Source: a bacterium | Lineage (GTDB): Bacteria > Krumholzibacteriota > Krumholzibacteriia > JACNKJ01 | Reading direction: 5' to 3' | NCBI GenBank assembly: GCA_024231955.1 | Contig: JAAEPZ010000173.1 | Location: forward strand, 1 to 64,000 | Length of the DNA: 64,000 nt | The notes under the pieces: model-generated | Seen by the model: only the letters and a program-made list of their open reading frames with translations | Told to the model about the DNA's origin: nothing | Database searches by the model: none | Position numbers and translations under genes: made by a program | Shown here: positions 23,945-34,291 of the stretch, piece after piece | Numbering within the stretch: the stretch's first letter is position 1 | Layout of the letters: every line of letters begins with the position of its first letter

Positions 23945-25114
23945 TCATTGCTCCCGGAAAAGGAACTGCAGCCCTTCACCCAGAGTCGCGCGCCAGAACC
24001 CCCAGGAGTGACCGTCGTTGTAACGCTTCGCCAGATGCTCATCGCCGTGAGTATCGAGCAGGGTCTCGAACGTCTCGATCAGGGGGATCAACTGCGGCAG
24101 ATCATAGGTTCCCCAGTTCATGTAGACGCGAAATCTCCCCGACGGCAGAGCGGCGAAACGATCCTGCAGATCGGCAGGCAGGTAGGGACTCATGAGCAGC
24201 AGGTTGCCGAAGAGGTCGGGATGAGTGCAGGCAAGATAGAGCGAAACGTTGGCGCCGTTGCTGGCGCCCAGGCAGCCCCACATGGTGCGATCCGTCGGGC
24301 TGGTGGCGTAGTGCTCGTTAACGAATGGGATCACTGCATCGGCGATGAACCGACCGAACGCCTCACGCTTGGCCCCGGCATACTCGGCGATGCGGTCCCC
24401 CGGAGGTATGCAGACGCAGATCGGCAGCGACAGGTCGGGATGCTCGAGCGAAAGCCGTCCGAGTGTCAGTTTCAAATTCCCCAGACTGATGTACTCGAGT
24501 CCATCATGAACTATCAGCACCGGGTGCGGCTTGACCCCATCGTATCCCGGCGGGGTGACGATCTCGATCCTCCGCTCGCCATTCAGTTGCGGGCAGGGAA
24601 AGGCAGCTATCGTTTCACCGCCGCAGGCGGGCAGTTCGTCGGCCGGCTTGACGGGTGTGCCGGACCACCCCGGCATCGTCAGCTCGGAATTGGGACCGAA
24701 CCCGCCGAGCACGGTGCGCGGATTGAGCGGGTCGAGGATCCACTCGCCGCCATCGAGGACGAATTTGTAATCGACCCGCGTATCGGCCGGGCAGGCGAAT
24801 GCCGCATGCCAGATCGGGCTGCGGCCCACGCGGGTCAATGCGAGTGTCGGCCGCCAATGGGTCATGTCCCCGGCCACGACCACGCTCCCGCACGGCTTGG
24901 CGTGATTTTCCCGGTAGATGAAATGGGCGAGAGAATCCTCGAGAAAGGGCGTTGTGCCGCCGGGCAATGCGGCCAGAAGACTGTCGGCGAGAGGGCCACT
25001 CGCCTCCGGCGACGCGACGGCAAGACGATCCAGCCAGTCAAGGGGGGCGGCCAGGGACACGCAGCCGACACACATGAAAACGGACATGATGGCGAGGCAC
25101 CGCAAAACAGACAT
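23945..25114 (-). CDS. Exported esterase-D/enterochelin-esterase-like hydrolase with N-terminal E-set domain
   Basis: A 389-residue protein with a signal peptide (residues 1-23; MCVGC could be a weak lipobox). Residues 60-150 contain an early-set domain related to glycogen-binding modules (VVVAGDMTHWRPTLAL and DYKFVLDGG). The C-terminal alpha/beta-hydrolase domain (about 175-389) resembles esterase D/Fes: RRIEIVTPPGYDG, PVLIVHDGLEY, the nucleophile elbow GASNGA near residue 283, an Asp in WGTYD and a His in NDGHSW. Such enzymes cleave ferric-siderophore esters, feruloyl esters or similar. The elbow is G-x-S-x-G as usual. The ATG has GGAGGG upstream. No siderophore genes adjoin, so the substrate is open. 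Confidence 0.82.
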   Translation of the reverse strand: MSVLRCLAIMSVFMCVGCVSLAAPLDWLDRLAVASPEASGPLADSLLAALPGGTTPFLEDSLAHFIYRENHAKPCGSVVVAGDMTHWRPTLALTRVGRSPIWHAAFACPADTRVDYKFVLDGGEWILDPLNPRTVLGGFGPNSELTMPGWSGTPVKPADELPACGGETIAAFPCPQLNGERRIEIVTPPGYDGVKPHPVLIVHDGLEYISLGNLKLTLGRLSLEHPDLSLPICVCIPPGDRIAEYAGAKREAFGRFIADAVIPFVNEHYATSPTDRTMWGCLGASNGANVSLYLACTHPDLFGNLLLMSPYLPADLQDRFAALPSGRFRVYMNWGTYDLPQLIPLIETFETLLDTHGDEHLAKRYNDGHSWGFWRATLGEGLQFLFREQ

Positions 25115-25277
25115 GAACCCTCCGCAGTAGTTGGACGGGGATCAGTATCGTCAACCTGCCGCGCGGAGCAAAGTCAAAAGGGCAGGCGATATAATTAACA
25201 GTCAGGATTTCATTCTGCCCAAAACCTTGTATACTTTCCCAGTGCCAATCAGCCCACATCAACCAGGAGGTCACCGT

Positions 25278-25787
25278 ATGGAGGTTAATATTCGACTTGC
25301 GGCCGATGGGGACGCCACGGCGATCCATCGGGTACATACGGCGGCCTTCCCGACATCCGCCGAGGCCGAGCTGGTCGACAATCTACGCAAGCAGAATACC
25401 CACATCATCTCGCTGGTCGCCGAGGTCGATGATGTGATCGTCGGCCACATCCTGTTCACGCCCGCCACGATCGAAAACAAAACGGGGCCATCCGTCACCG
25501 GCCTGGGGCTGGCGCCTCTGGCGGTCGTGCCGGATTATCAGAACCTCGGTATCGGTTCGGAATTGACCAGACTGGGGATGGCCGTGGCGACAAACGGGAA
25601 GTACGACTTCGTGATCGTACTCGGTCATCCAGACTACTACCCCCGGTTCGGGTTCGACCCGGCAGCGCAGTACGGCATCGGCTGCGAGTACCCCGATGTC
25701 GGCGATGCCTTCATGATCAGTTTCCTGGGAGGGGAGATTCCCGAGCTTGAGGGGATTGCCCGCTACCACCCGGCTTTCGCCGAATGA
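25278..25787 (+). CDS. GNAT family N-acetyltransferase (YhbS-like)
   Basis: A 169-residue acetyltransferase of the YhbS/COG3153 type. It shows IRLAADGDATAIHRVH at the N-terminus, LAPLAVVPDYQNLGIGSEL as the acetyl-CoA-binding loop, VIVLGHPDYYPRFGF (the family-typical LGHPxYYxRFGF block) and a C-terminal strand exchanging between protomers. The acceptor is unknown for most relatives. ATG at 25278 has AGGAGG eight bases upstream. It converges with the minus-strand nfu gene; the terminator between them belongs to nfu. Confidence 0.92.
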   Translation: MEVNIRLAADGDATAIHRVHTAAFPTSAEAELVDNLRKQNTHIISLVAEVDDVIVGHILFTPATIENKTGPSVTGLGLAPLAVVPDYQNLGIGSELTRLGMAVATNGKYDFVIVLGHPDYYPRFGFDPAAQYGIGCEYPDVGDAFMISFLGGEIPELEGIARYHPAFAE

Positions 25788-25794
25788 CGGGCGC

Positions 25795-25827
25795 GAAAAA
25801 GGTCCACGCCATACGAGACGTGGACCT
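25795..25827 (-). terminator. Intrinsic terminator of the nfu gene
   Basis: Stem AGGTCCACG / CGTGGACCT (25800-25808 and 25819-25827) followed on the minus strand by TTTT and CGC. It lies about 30 bases after the stop codon. Confidence 0.88.
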
Positions 25828-25858
25828 GTGCATTCATTCCGAAGCGGTGAGCGACCGG

Positions 25859-26098
25859 TTAGACGCTGACGACGTTCGTCACCTCGGGCACCTGCTCCTT
25901 GAGCGTGGCCTCGATACCGGCCTTCAATGTCATGGCCGCAGCGGGACATCCGTGACAGGCACCCACCAGCTTGACCTCGACGACGCCGTCATCATTAACG
26001 GAGATCAGATCCACGTTGCCGCCGTCCCTGACCAGAACGGGACGGATCAGGTCGAGCGCTGCTTCTACTCTGTCATGTAGTGTTTTTCCTTCGGACAT
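25859..26098 (-). CDS. NifU C-terminal-domain (NFU) Fe-S scaffold protein
   Basis: A 79-residue stand-alone NFU domain. The invariant CxxC is C48-x-x-C51 in GACHGCPAA, preceded by RPVLVRDGGNVDL, the family hallmark. Nfu proteins carry and hand on [4Fe-4S] clusters to target enzymes in the cytoplasm, fitting an organism with the large Fe-S complex at 9-15 kb. The ATG has AAAGGAT upstream. It lies downstream of the ABC exporter in the same direction, about 200 bases away, a gap in which I see no gene or hairpin. Confidence 0.95.
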   Translation of the reverse strand: MSEGKTLHDRVEAALDLIRPVLVRDGGNVDLISVNDDGVVEVKLVGACHGCPAAAMTLKAGIEATLKEQVPEVTNVVSV

Positions 26099-26299
26099 GT
26101 CTTACATCCTTTGTTTCGTCTCTCCGCGCAGGTGCGGGATTGAGCGGTTGCGCTGTCCTGGTTGCATCATAACCGATCGCCGGGAGATTAATCGTGGAAC
26201 CCATGGCGTCGGCGACGACAAAAGCGTCGTCCTGCACCCTTCAGACATCGTCCTTCTTGTGGGTAAACAAGGTAAATCAAACCTCCGGGTCTGTCGACC

Positions 26300-28174
26300 T
26301 CATGATTCATCCTTGAATTGCATATCGTGCAGTTGACGATAAAGCCCGCCGACGGCAAGAAGCTCGTCGTGAGTGCCCTGTTCGACGATCCGACCATCCT
26401 GAATGGCCACAATCTTGTCCGCGCTCCGGATAGTGGAGAGACGGTGGGCGATGACCAGGCTGGTCCGGCCCGCCATCAGACGCTCTATCGCCTCCTGCAC
26501 CAGCCGTTCGCTCTCGGTGTCCAGGGCGCTGGTGGCCTCGTCGAAGATCAGAATCTCCGGATCACGGAGTATCGCTCTGGCGATGGCCAGGCGCTGCCGC
26601 TCGCCTCCGGAGAGCTGAAGCCCCCGCTCGCCGATGGTCGTGTCGTAGCCGGCGGTCGTCTGTAGGATAAAATCGTGCGCCCGGGCCGTTCTGGCGGCCT
26701 GCTCGACAGCCTCTCTGGTGGCCTCGGGGCGTCCATAGGCGATATTGTTGTAGATCGTATCGTTGAACAGCACCACATCCTGGGTGACGATACCCATCTT
26801 CGCCCGCCATTCCTGCAGATTGAAGGTACTGATGTCGCGGTCATCCATCGTGATCCGGCCATGAGCCACACCGTGGAATCGGGGCAACAGATCGGCCAGC
26901 GTGCTCTTGCCGCCGCCACTGGGACCGACGAGAGCCACAACCTGACCTGTTGCTATCTCGAGGTTGATATCCTCCAGCACCGGCTGCCCCTCATCGTAAG
27001 AGAAGCCCACACTTTCGTACCTGATCACCCTGTTCAACCGCCCGGGCCGCTCGCCACCCTCGAGTTGCGTCAGCTCGTTGTCCTGATCCAGCAGGTCGAA
27101 TACGCGGCGCCCGGCTACGACCCCCTCCTGGAACACCTGGTTGAGTTCGGCGATCTTCCGCAGCGGGCCGACAATCGCCAGGGCCGCCGTGACGAAGAGG
27201 ATGAGCACCGACGCCTCCAGATCACCCTGGATCACCTGCCAGCCCCCGTAACCGACGACGAACATCACCGAGATGAGTCCAAGCATCTCGCTCATGGGAG
27301 CATTGAGCGCCCCCAGCGCCTTTAAGCGGACAGCTCCGGCAAAATAGGCCCAGTTGAAGCCGCGGAATCGGGTCACCTCGTCCTGCTCCCGTCCGAACGC
27401 TTTGACGACGCGAGCGCCGATGGCTGTTTCCTGGATCAAACCGGCCATATCCCCCATCCGCTCCTGGATCAGGGTGCTGTCACGCTGAAGCAGCTTGCCC
27501 AGGCGGCGGAGCAGCCAGGCATTGGGGGGCACTACGAGAATCGTCACCAGCGCCAGTTTCCAGCTGTCGAGGAAGATGATCATGAGCAGGATCAAGATGA
27601 GAACACCGTTGCGCAGCGCCTTGGCGGTGGCGCCGATGATGGCTCCGCGGAGGACATTGACATCATTGACCACACGGCTGATGAGCATGCCGGTCTTCTG
27701 GCGGCTGAAGAAACTCATCGGCAGTGTCTGCAGGCGGCGGTAGACATCCTGCCGGATATCGAACAGGCAGCGCTGTTCAAGGTAATGAACCAGATAGGCA
27801 TCAAGGTAACTGAACAGGTTCTTGGCCAGGAACACGAAGAAGATGCACAGGATAATCCGGTTGAGCCGCTCCATGAGGGTGCCCTGGCCGAGCCAGGCCA
27901 TGGCGCGCGTTTTCAGATCGGCACCTTGCCGTTCAAGTCGGGAGATCAGCTCCTGCCCCTCGCCCTCATCCACGACGGCATCGGGAACCACTGCGGGGGC
28001 TGCGACGGTCATCTCGACATTATCAACATTGAAGAGTGTATCAAGAAAGGGCACCACCAGCGTCAACGACCCGCCGCTGAGCAGGGAGGCCAGGATGATA
28101 CACAAAACGGCAAGTATCACCCTGCGCCAGTAGGGCAGTAGATATCGCAGTAATCGTCTGTAAATCTTCAGCAT
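26300..28174 (-). CDS. MsbA-like ABC exporter (fused permease-ATPase)
   Basis: A 624-residue type IV ABC half-transporter, working as a homodimer in the inner membrane; MsbA flips lipid A, relatives export lipids or drugs. The first ~345 residues hold six transmembrane helices, with an unusually long loop between helices 1 and 2 (about residues 45-100, VDNVEMTVAAPAVVPD and on). The nucleotide-binding domain has Walker A GPSGGGKS near residue 416, signature LSGGERQRLAIARA near 520, Walker B ILIFDEATSALD and the H-loop IAHRLST. The ATG has AGAGATG upstream. It lies after trxA in the same direction but beyond a terminator. Confidence 0.92.
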   Translation of the reverse strand: MLKIYRRLLRYLLPYWRRVILAVLCIILASLLSGGSLTLVVPFLDTLFNVDNVEMTVAAPAVVPDAVVDEGEGQELISRLERQGADLKTRAMAWLGQGTLMERLNRIILCIFFVFLAKNLFSYLDAYLVHYLEQRCLFDIRQDVYRRLQTLPMSFFSRQKTGMLISRVVNDVNVLRGAIIGATAKALRNGVLILILLMIIFLDSWKLALVTILVVPPNAWLLRRLGKLLQRDSTLIQERMGDMAGLIQETAIGARVVKAFGREQDEVTRFRGFNWAYFAGAVRLKALGALNAPMSEMLGLISVMFVVGYGGWQVIQGDLEASVLILFVTAALAIVGPLRKIAELNQVFQEGVVAGRRVFDLLDQDNELTQLEGGERPGRLNRVIRYESVGFSYDEGQPVLEDINLEIATGQVVALVGPSGGGKSTLADLLPRFHGVAHGRITMDDRDISTFNLQEWRAKMGIVTQDVVLFNDTIYNNIAYGRPEATREAVEQAARTARAHDFILQTTAGYDTTIGERGLQLSGGERQRLAIARAILRDPEILIFDEATSALDTESERLVQEAIERLMAGRTSLVIAHRLSTIRSADKIVAIQDGRIVEQGTHDELLAVGGLYRQLHDMQFKDES

Positions 28175-28238
28175 GATGCTACATCTCTCTTTTCAATATG
28201 ATTGGTGCAGGCTAGCACCCACAGGGGCCAGACGCAAG

Positions 28239-28264
28239 AAGGCGACTTCAAAAGAAGCCGCCTT
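28239..28264 (-). terminator. Intrinsic terminator of trxA
   Basis: AAGGCGRCTTC-type stem of 11 bp with a 4-base loop (28239-28249, 28254-28264). On the minus strand the central pair is G-U, giving a continuous stem followed by CTTGCGTCT; on the plus strand it is an A-C mismatch but TTTTT overlaps the stem end. It may work in both directions. Confidence 0.7.
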
Positions 28265-28315
28265 TTTCGTTCTACTTTCCTTTATCCGTCGCACTAACAG
28301 GACAGTTTATAGTTC

Positions 28316-28639
28316 TTACAAATGTTTTTCGATTCGGGATACCAGATTGAATCTGGGTGGCACGCCGGTGATTGTATCCACGGGACGGCCTTTATCGAAA
28401 ACCAGTAGGGTTGGAACGCTCTGCACGTGATAGCGAATGGCAATCCTGCGCGCTTCATCCACATTAACCTTCACGAACTTGACCTTGCTGCCCATCAGTC
28501 CGCTAATCTCCTCCAGCATGGGCTCCATGGCCTTGCAGGGACCGCACCAATCGGCCCAAAAGTCAACCAGGACAGGGACTTGCGACTCCTGTATCACCAT
28601 GTCAAAGCTGTTGACGTCAAGATCCCTGATGACTGCCAT
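28316..28639 (-). CDS. trxA: Thioredoxin
   Basis: A 107-residue thioredoxin with the full fold and active site WCGPC (C32, C35), followed by the cis-proline SVPTLLVF. The residues FWADWCGPCK and VNVDEA are standard. It reduces disulfides in cytoplasmic proteins and is re-reduced by thioredoxin reductase, which is not in this window. GGGAGGGAG precedes the ATG. Monocistronic with its own terminator. Confidence 0.97.
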   Translation of the reverse strand: MAVIRDLDVNSFDMVIQESQVPVLVDFWADWCGPCKAMEPMLEEISGLMGSKVKFVKVNVDEARRIAIRYHVQSVPTLLVFDKGRPVDTITGVPPRFNLVSRIEKHL

Positions 28640-29030
28640 GTCACTCCCTCCCTGATTCGTTTCTTTTTAACGTTGTCATCTTACCCTCAACCCCCACACT
28701 CATCACAACATGAAACTTGAAAAAAATTCGGAGGAAATCCCATAAGGTATAGCACCCTTCAAGTAGCTGAATCTCACCCCCTTACGGGCCATATATCTAA
28801 TTACGGTAAACCGGAAAGTATTATCAAAACCAAATAGACTTATTAACGATTTGACCCAAACCTGGAAATCCGACAACCTCTTGGTGGTCAAGGACTTGTC
28901 CTAATCAAGTTGCTGTGATATATCATTACGGAACTTACGCGGGCGAAGTCAGTAAACACACCTTCGCCACACAGGACTGATAACGTCCCTAAATCCACAA
29001 ACATGCAATGATTCAAAGGTGAGCGCCTCA
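28640..29030. other. Divergent intergenic region upstream of trxA and the Bat operon
   Basis: About 390 bases, noticeably more AT-rich than its surroundings. It must carry the promoters of trxA (minus) and of the MoxR-Bat operon (plus). A 62-codon frame on the minus strand (28703-28891) has no ribosome-binding site and no recognisable product. No hairpin stands out. Confidence 0.5.
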
Positions 29031-30014
<984 letters not shown>

Positions 30015-30021
30015 GCGAAGT

Positions 30022-32274
30022 ATGGCGAACGAAGAACGAATTCCAGCTGAAATACTGAAGAAAGTCCGGCGCATCGAGCTATCGACGCGTCACCTGGTCA
30101 ACGATCTGTTCGGCGGCGAATACCATTCCGTCTTCAAAGGCATGGGGATGGAGTTCGACGAGGTCCGGGAGTATACGCCAGGTGACGATGTCCGCTCCAT
30201 CGACTGGAACGTCACGGCCCGCATGGGCCGACCCTTCATCAAACGGTTCCGCGAGGAGCGGGAGCTGACGCTGATGCTCGTTGTCGACGCCAGCGCCAGC
30301 GGCCTGTTCGGCAGCGGCGACCGACTCAAGAGCGAGATCATCGCAGAGGTGGCCAGCGTGCTGGCCTTCAGCGCTGTGCGCAACCAGGACAAGGTCGGTT
30401 GCCTCTTTTTCACGGACCGGGTCGAGAAATACATCCCGCCCGAGAAGGGGCACAGGCACGTCCTGCGGATTATCCGCGAGCTGCTCTACTTCCATCCCGA
30501 GGGCGACGGCACCGATCTCGGTGTCGCGCTGGAGAGCATCAAGCACCTCCTCAAGCGGAAGGCCGTGGTCTTCCTGATCAGCGACTTCATGTCACCCGAT
30601 TTCGAGGTGCCCTTGCGGTTGGCCGCGCGGCGTCACGACCTGATCGCGATCAACATCCACGATCCTCGGGAGAACAGTCTCCCCGATGTGGGCCTGCTCA
30701 ACGTCCACGACGCCGAAACCGGCGAGGAGTGCTGGCTCGATACGGGCAACAGGCTGGTGCGCAAACACTTCGCCGCAGAGGCCCAGGAGAGGCGGGACAG
30801 CCTGGGGCGCATCTTCGGCAAGTATGGCGTCGATGAGATCACCCTGGATGTCACCACCGACACGATCCATCCGCTGGTACGCTTCTTCAAACAGCGGATG
30901 AAGCGGATGAGCCGCGGCGGCCTGCGGCTGCTCCTGGCGGGGATGCTGACCTTTGCGGGTTTCGGCGCCGAGGCTCAGCAGACGCAACAGCAGCAACCGC
31001 CGCCGACAATCCAGCCCGCCCCGACACAGAGCGGGCAACCAGGCGGTATGCCCGGTATGCCCGGCCAGCAGCAGGCCCCGAGCATACCGATCACCCCACG
31101 CGCTCAGCTGAGGGAGCTGCCGCTGCCCACGCTGGCTGATCTCACCGGCGCGGCCCGTCCCCGCTACCACGAGAGCACGGCTCGGGGCATCATTGTGGAG
31201 AGTCTCCTGGCCCGCGACATCATGACAATCGGCGAGCGCAACAGCCTTACCTGGCGGATTGTCCTGCCGCAGGGCGGCAGTCTTATTCCGCCGGAGTGGG
31301 ATGCGGGTACGCTGCTGCCGCTGATGAACGCCGAGGCGGTCGAGGCCGGCGTGGAACCGCCGCAGGATGAACTGACGAGCGGCGACCTCAATGCTCTCGC
31401 AGCGGTCTTCGCCGTGGCCGACACGATCCCCGGCGGCGCCTCCGCCCCCGATACGCTTCGTTACCGGCTTGAGTTCACCACCTTCAGACCCGATACGCTG
31501 CAATTCCCTCCGCAGCTGTTCCGTTACCAGCTGACGGGCGAGAATGATGTGCGTGAGATTGCCACCGCCCCGCTCCAGGTCGAATGCGTATCGGTGCTGG
31601 CCGCATCCGTCGACAGCACCGCTCTGCGCGACTGGAAAGCGCCCGGCGATCTGCGCGGCAACTGGCTGCCGGTTATCGCCAAGATAGCGCTACCCATTCT
31701 GCTGGCCCTCGGGATCATCATCGGCCTGTTGATCTGGTGGCTGCGTCGACGCAAGCTGGCCGAGGTGCCGGAGTATGTCATCCCTGCCGACACCGAAGCG
31801 CTGGAGGCGTTTGAATCATTGGCTCTCGAGGATCTCCCCGCGCGAGGAGCCTTCCACGAATACTACTTCCGCCTGTCCAGGATAATGAGACACTACATGA
31901 GTCGCCGTTTCTCCCTGCCGTTCATCGACTGGACGAGTGAGGAGATCCGCCAAGCGCTTCTGGGTTCCCCTCCGACTCTGGAACTCGAAGCGGCGCTGCG
32001 TGATCCGCTGCTCGGGGATCTTGATCGGGCCGACATCGTCAAGTTCGCCCACCGGCAACCGACACGGACGGAGTGCATTGACTCCATGCAGCTGGGCAAG
32101 CAACTGGTCAAGGCCACTCGCAACCCGCTCCCCTTCGAGATCGCGGCCCGGGAGGCTGCGGCCCGGGAGGCTGCGCTCCGGGAGAGCGAGACCGAGGAAA
32201 CTGCGGTCAAAGCCATTACCGGTGATGAGGTGGCCGAGGAGAGCGGCGGACAAGACGGGGGGGATGAAACATGA
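30022..32274 (+). CDS. Fusion of DUF58 protein with a membrane-anchored Bat-operon protein
   Basis: A 750-residue protein joining two normally separate gene products. Residues 1-296 are a DUF58 protein: FGGEYHSVFKGMG, REYTPGDDVRSIDWN (49-63), a VWA-like core (LTLMLVVDASAS) and the family's usual end, LVRFFKQRM. Without a stop the frame continues into KRMSRGGLRLLLAGMLTFAG, a signal-peptide-like segment (about 293-318) ending AEA-QQ, then a Q/P/G-rich linker, a periplasmic beta domain (about 365-540), a transmembrane helix (about 550-570), and a helical cytoplasmic tail like DUF4381 proteins (HEYYFRLSRIMRHYMSRRF). Topology in-out-in is consistent. The tail has repeated AAREA units. It is coupled to BatA by ATGA. 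Confidence 0.9.
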   Translation: MANEERIPAEILKKVRRIELSTRHLVNDLFGGEYHSVFKGMGMEFDEVREYTPGDDVRSIDWNVTARMGRPFIKRFREERELTLMLVVDASASGLFGSGDRLKSEIIAEVASVLAFSAVRNQDKVGCLFFTDRVEKYIPPEKGHRHVLRIIRELLYFHPEGDGTDLGVALESIKHLLKRKAVVFLISDFMSPDFEVPLRLAARRHDLIAINIHDPRENSLPDVGLLNVHDAETGEECWLDTGNRLVRKHFAAEAQERRDSLGRIFGKYGVDEITLDVTTDTIHPLVRFFKQRMKRMSRGGLRLLLAGMLTFAGFGAEAQQTQQQQPPPTIQPAPTQSGQPGGMPGMPGQQQAPSIPITPRAQLRELPLPTLADLTGAARPRYHESTARGIIVESLLARDIMTIGERNSLTWRIVLPQGGSLIPPEWDAGTLLPLMNAEAVEAGVEPPQDELTSGDLNALAAVFAVADTIPGGASAPDTLRYRLEFTTFRPDTLQFPPQLFRYQLTGENDVREIATAPLQVECVSVLAASVDSTALRDWKAPGDLRGNWLPVIAKIALPILLALGIIIGLLIWWLRRRKLAEVPEYVIPADTEALEAFESLALEDLPARGAFHEYYFRLSRIMRHYMSRRFSLPFIDWTSEEIRQALLGSPPTLELEAALRDPLLGDLDRADIVKFAHRQPTRTECIDSMQLGKQLVKATRNPLPFEIAAREAAAREAALRESETEETAVKAITGDEVAEESGGQDGGDET

Positions 32275-33266
32275 TAGAACGTTTCGCAATACCCCTGGCG
32301 TTGATCGCGCTGATCGTCGTGCCGTTGATCATCTACGTGCGGTGGCGTTTTCGACGAGTACATCACCTCAGTCTGTTGATGTCCGACACCCGGTTGCACA
32401 AGCGGCACGCCGGCACCGGGCGTGCGCGCCTGCGTCACCTGCCGCTGGTCCTGCGCATCCTGGTCATCGCCATACTGGCCTTGGCTCTGGCGCGCCCTCA
32501 GTCCGGCACGCGGATGCATGAGGTCACGAGTGAGGGTGTGGATATCGTCCTGCTCATCGACATCTCGACCTCGATGAAGGGGGAGGATTTCCGCCCCCGC
32601 AATCGCCTGGAAGAGGCGAAGGTGCAGGCTGCGGAGTTCATCACCAAACGTGAAAACGATCGTATCGGCCTGGTCCCTTTCGCCGGACAGGCCTACACCG
32701 CCTGCCCCCTGACGCTGGACCATGATCTCCTGCTCGAGTTCATGACCCAGGTGCGGATGGGCGTGGTGGAGGACGGCACGGCAATCGGCAGCGCCCTGGC
32801 CACCGGCGCCAATCGTCTGCGTGAGAGCGAGGCCGAGAGCAAGATCATGGTGCTGCTCACCGACGGCGACAACAACGCCGGCAGCATCGATCCGCTGACC
32901 GCCGCCCGGGCGGCCGCATCGCTGGGCATCAAAATCTACACTATCGGCGTCGGCAAGGAGGGCAAGGTCCCCTACCCCTACACCGACGCCATCTTCGGCA
33001 AGCGGTACCAGTACGTGGAGACCAACCTCGACGAAACCACACTGCGGGAGATCGCCGCCGCATCGGGCGGCCGCTTCTTCCGGGCCCAGAACTCCGAGAG
33101 CCTGGCCGACATCTACCGTGAGATCGATCAACTCGAGCGGACCGAGATCAGTAGCGTCGAGCGGATAGACTACAATGAGGCGAGTACCCTCTTCCTGCTC
33201 CCCGCCGTTCTGCTGCTGGTCTGTGAATTTCTGCTCAGTCACTTCGTTCTAAGGAGGTTGCCATGA
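32271..33266 (+). CDS. batA: BatA-like VWA-domain membrane protein
   Basis: A 331-residue inner-membrane protein: a first helix at about residues 6-23, a second at 58-75, then a periplasmic or membrane-proximal von Willebrand A domain with the MIDAS motif DISTS (97-101), the later T in EDGTAIGSAL and LLTDGDNN. The C-terminal helix (about 303-325) reanchors it. Bat proteins were first linked to aerotolerance in Bacteroides; their biochemical role is still unclear. It overlaps the upstream gene by four bases (ATGA) and batB by four bases, so translation is coupled through the operon. Confidence 0.94.
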   Translation: MIERFAIPLALIALIVVPLIIYVRWRFRRVHHLSLLMSDTRLHKRHAGTGRARLRHLPLVLRILVIAILALALARPQSGTRMHEVTSEGVDIVLLIDISTSMKGEDFRPRNRLEEAKVQAAEFITKRENDRIGLVPFAGQAYTACPLTLDHDLLLEFMTQVRMGVVEDGTAIGSALATGANRLRESEAESKIMVLLTDGDNNAGSIDPLTAARAAASLGIKIYTIGVGKEGKVPYPYTDAIFGKRYQYVETNLDETTLREIAAASGGRFFRAQNSESLADIYREIDQLERTEISSVERIDYNEASTLFLLPAVLLLVCEFLLSHFVLRRLP

Positions 33267-34291
33267 GCTTCGGCGAACCGGGCCTTCTTTGGTTCTTGTG
33301 GATCTTCCCGCTGGCGCTGCTTCTGATCGCCCTTGCCATCCGCCGGCGACGCCGAGCCCAGCAGGCCCTGATCAGCAGCCGCCTCTTTCACCGTATGGTG
33401 CCGGGATTCGACCAGCCGCGTATCCGCTGGAAGGCCGCCCTGTTCCTGATCGGACTCGCCTCTCTGCTCTTTGCTCTGCCTCGCCCCCAGATCGGCAGCG
33501 AACTGGCCGAGGTCAAGCGGAGGGGATTGGACGTACTCGTCGCCCTCGACACCAGCCGCAGCATGCTGGCCGAGGATCTGCGCCCCAACCGGATGGCGGC
33601 CGCCAAGCGTGAGGTCGAAGATCTCTTCCGGCTTCTGCGCGGCAACCGCCTGGGGCTGATCACCTTCGCCGGCGAGAGCATCACCAACTGCCCGCTGACG
33701 CTGGATTCCGATGCGGCCAGTCTGTTCCTCGACGGTATCTTCGTCAATTCGATCACCACGCCCGGCACCAACCTGGCCAAGGCGATCGAGCGGGGCATTC
33801 AGGCCTTCCACAGTGACGACCGCCGCTTCAAGGTGCTGGTGCTGGTCACAGATGGCGAGGGTCACGAAGGGGATGTCCTCAAGGTTGCGCGCGAGGCCGC
33901 CGATGCGGGTGTCGTCATCTTCACGATCGGCGTCGGCACGACCGATGGACACACCGTGCCGATCCGTCACGAGGAGACGGGCGCGCTCCAGGAGAACCTG
34001 CGCGACCGGAGCGGCAAGCCCGTATTCAGCAGGCTTGAGCGCTCCACGCTGCAGCAGGTGGCGGCCATCACCGGTGGCGCATACTATGAGTCCAGCGGCG
34101 GCAGCCTCGATCTTGAGCACCTGCGCAACACCATCGCCACCATGGAGACCCGTGAACTCAGCGGACGACAGGCTCGCAAGCCGATCGAACGATATCAGAT
34201 CTTTGTCGCTCTGGCATTGACGGCGCTGACTCTGGAGGCGATTATCCGCGAACGCAAGAGGGAGGAGCTGGTATGGACCGGACGCTTCTAA
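33263..34291 (+). CDS. batB: BatB-like VWA-domain membrane protein
   Basis: A 342-residue paralogue of BatA. Helices lie at residues 8-26 and about 57-73, followed by a VWA domain with MIDAS DTSRS (96-100), TPGTNLAKAIERG and VLVTDGEGHEGD. The segment PIRHEETGALQENLRDRSG, between the fourth and fifth strands of the domain, is the usual BatB feature. It ends with a hydrophobic helix (IFVALALTALTLEAII) and a basic tail. AAGGAGG lies before its ATG. It overlaps batC by 19 bases. Confidence 0.94.
   Translation: MSFGEPGLLWFLWIFPLALLLIALAIRRRRRAQQALISSRLFHRMVPGFDQPRIRWKAALFLIGLASLLFALPRPQIGSELAEVKRRGLDVLVALDTSRSMLAEDLRPNRMAAAKREVEDLFRLLRGNRLGLITFAGESITNCPLTLDSDAASLFLDGIFVNSITTPGTNLAKAIERGIQAFHSDDRRFKVLVLVTDGEGHEGDVLKVAREAADAGVVIFTIGVGTTDGHTVPIRHEETGALQENLRDRSGKPVFSRLERSTLQQVAAITGGAYYESSGGSLDLEHLRNTIATMETRELSGRQARKPIERYQIFVALALTALTLEAIIRERKREELVWTGRF

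Noticed and set aside
28703..28891. 62-codon minus-strand frame upstream of trxA
   Set aside because: AT-rich intergenic sequence, no Shine-Dalgarno and no recognisable protein; it occupies the likely promoter region.
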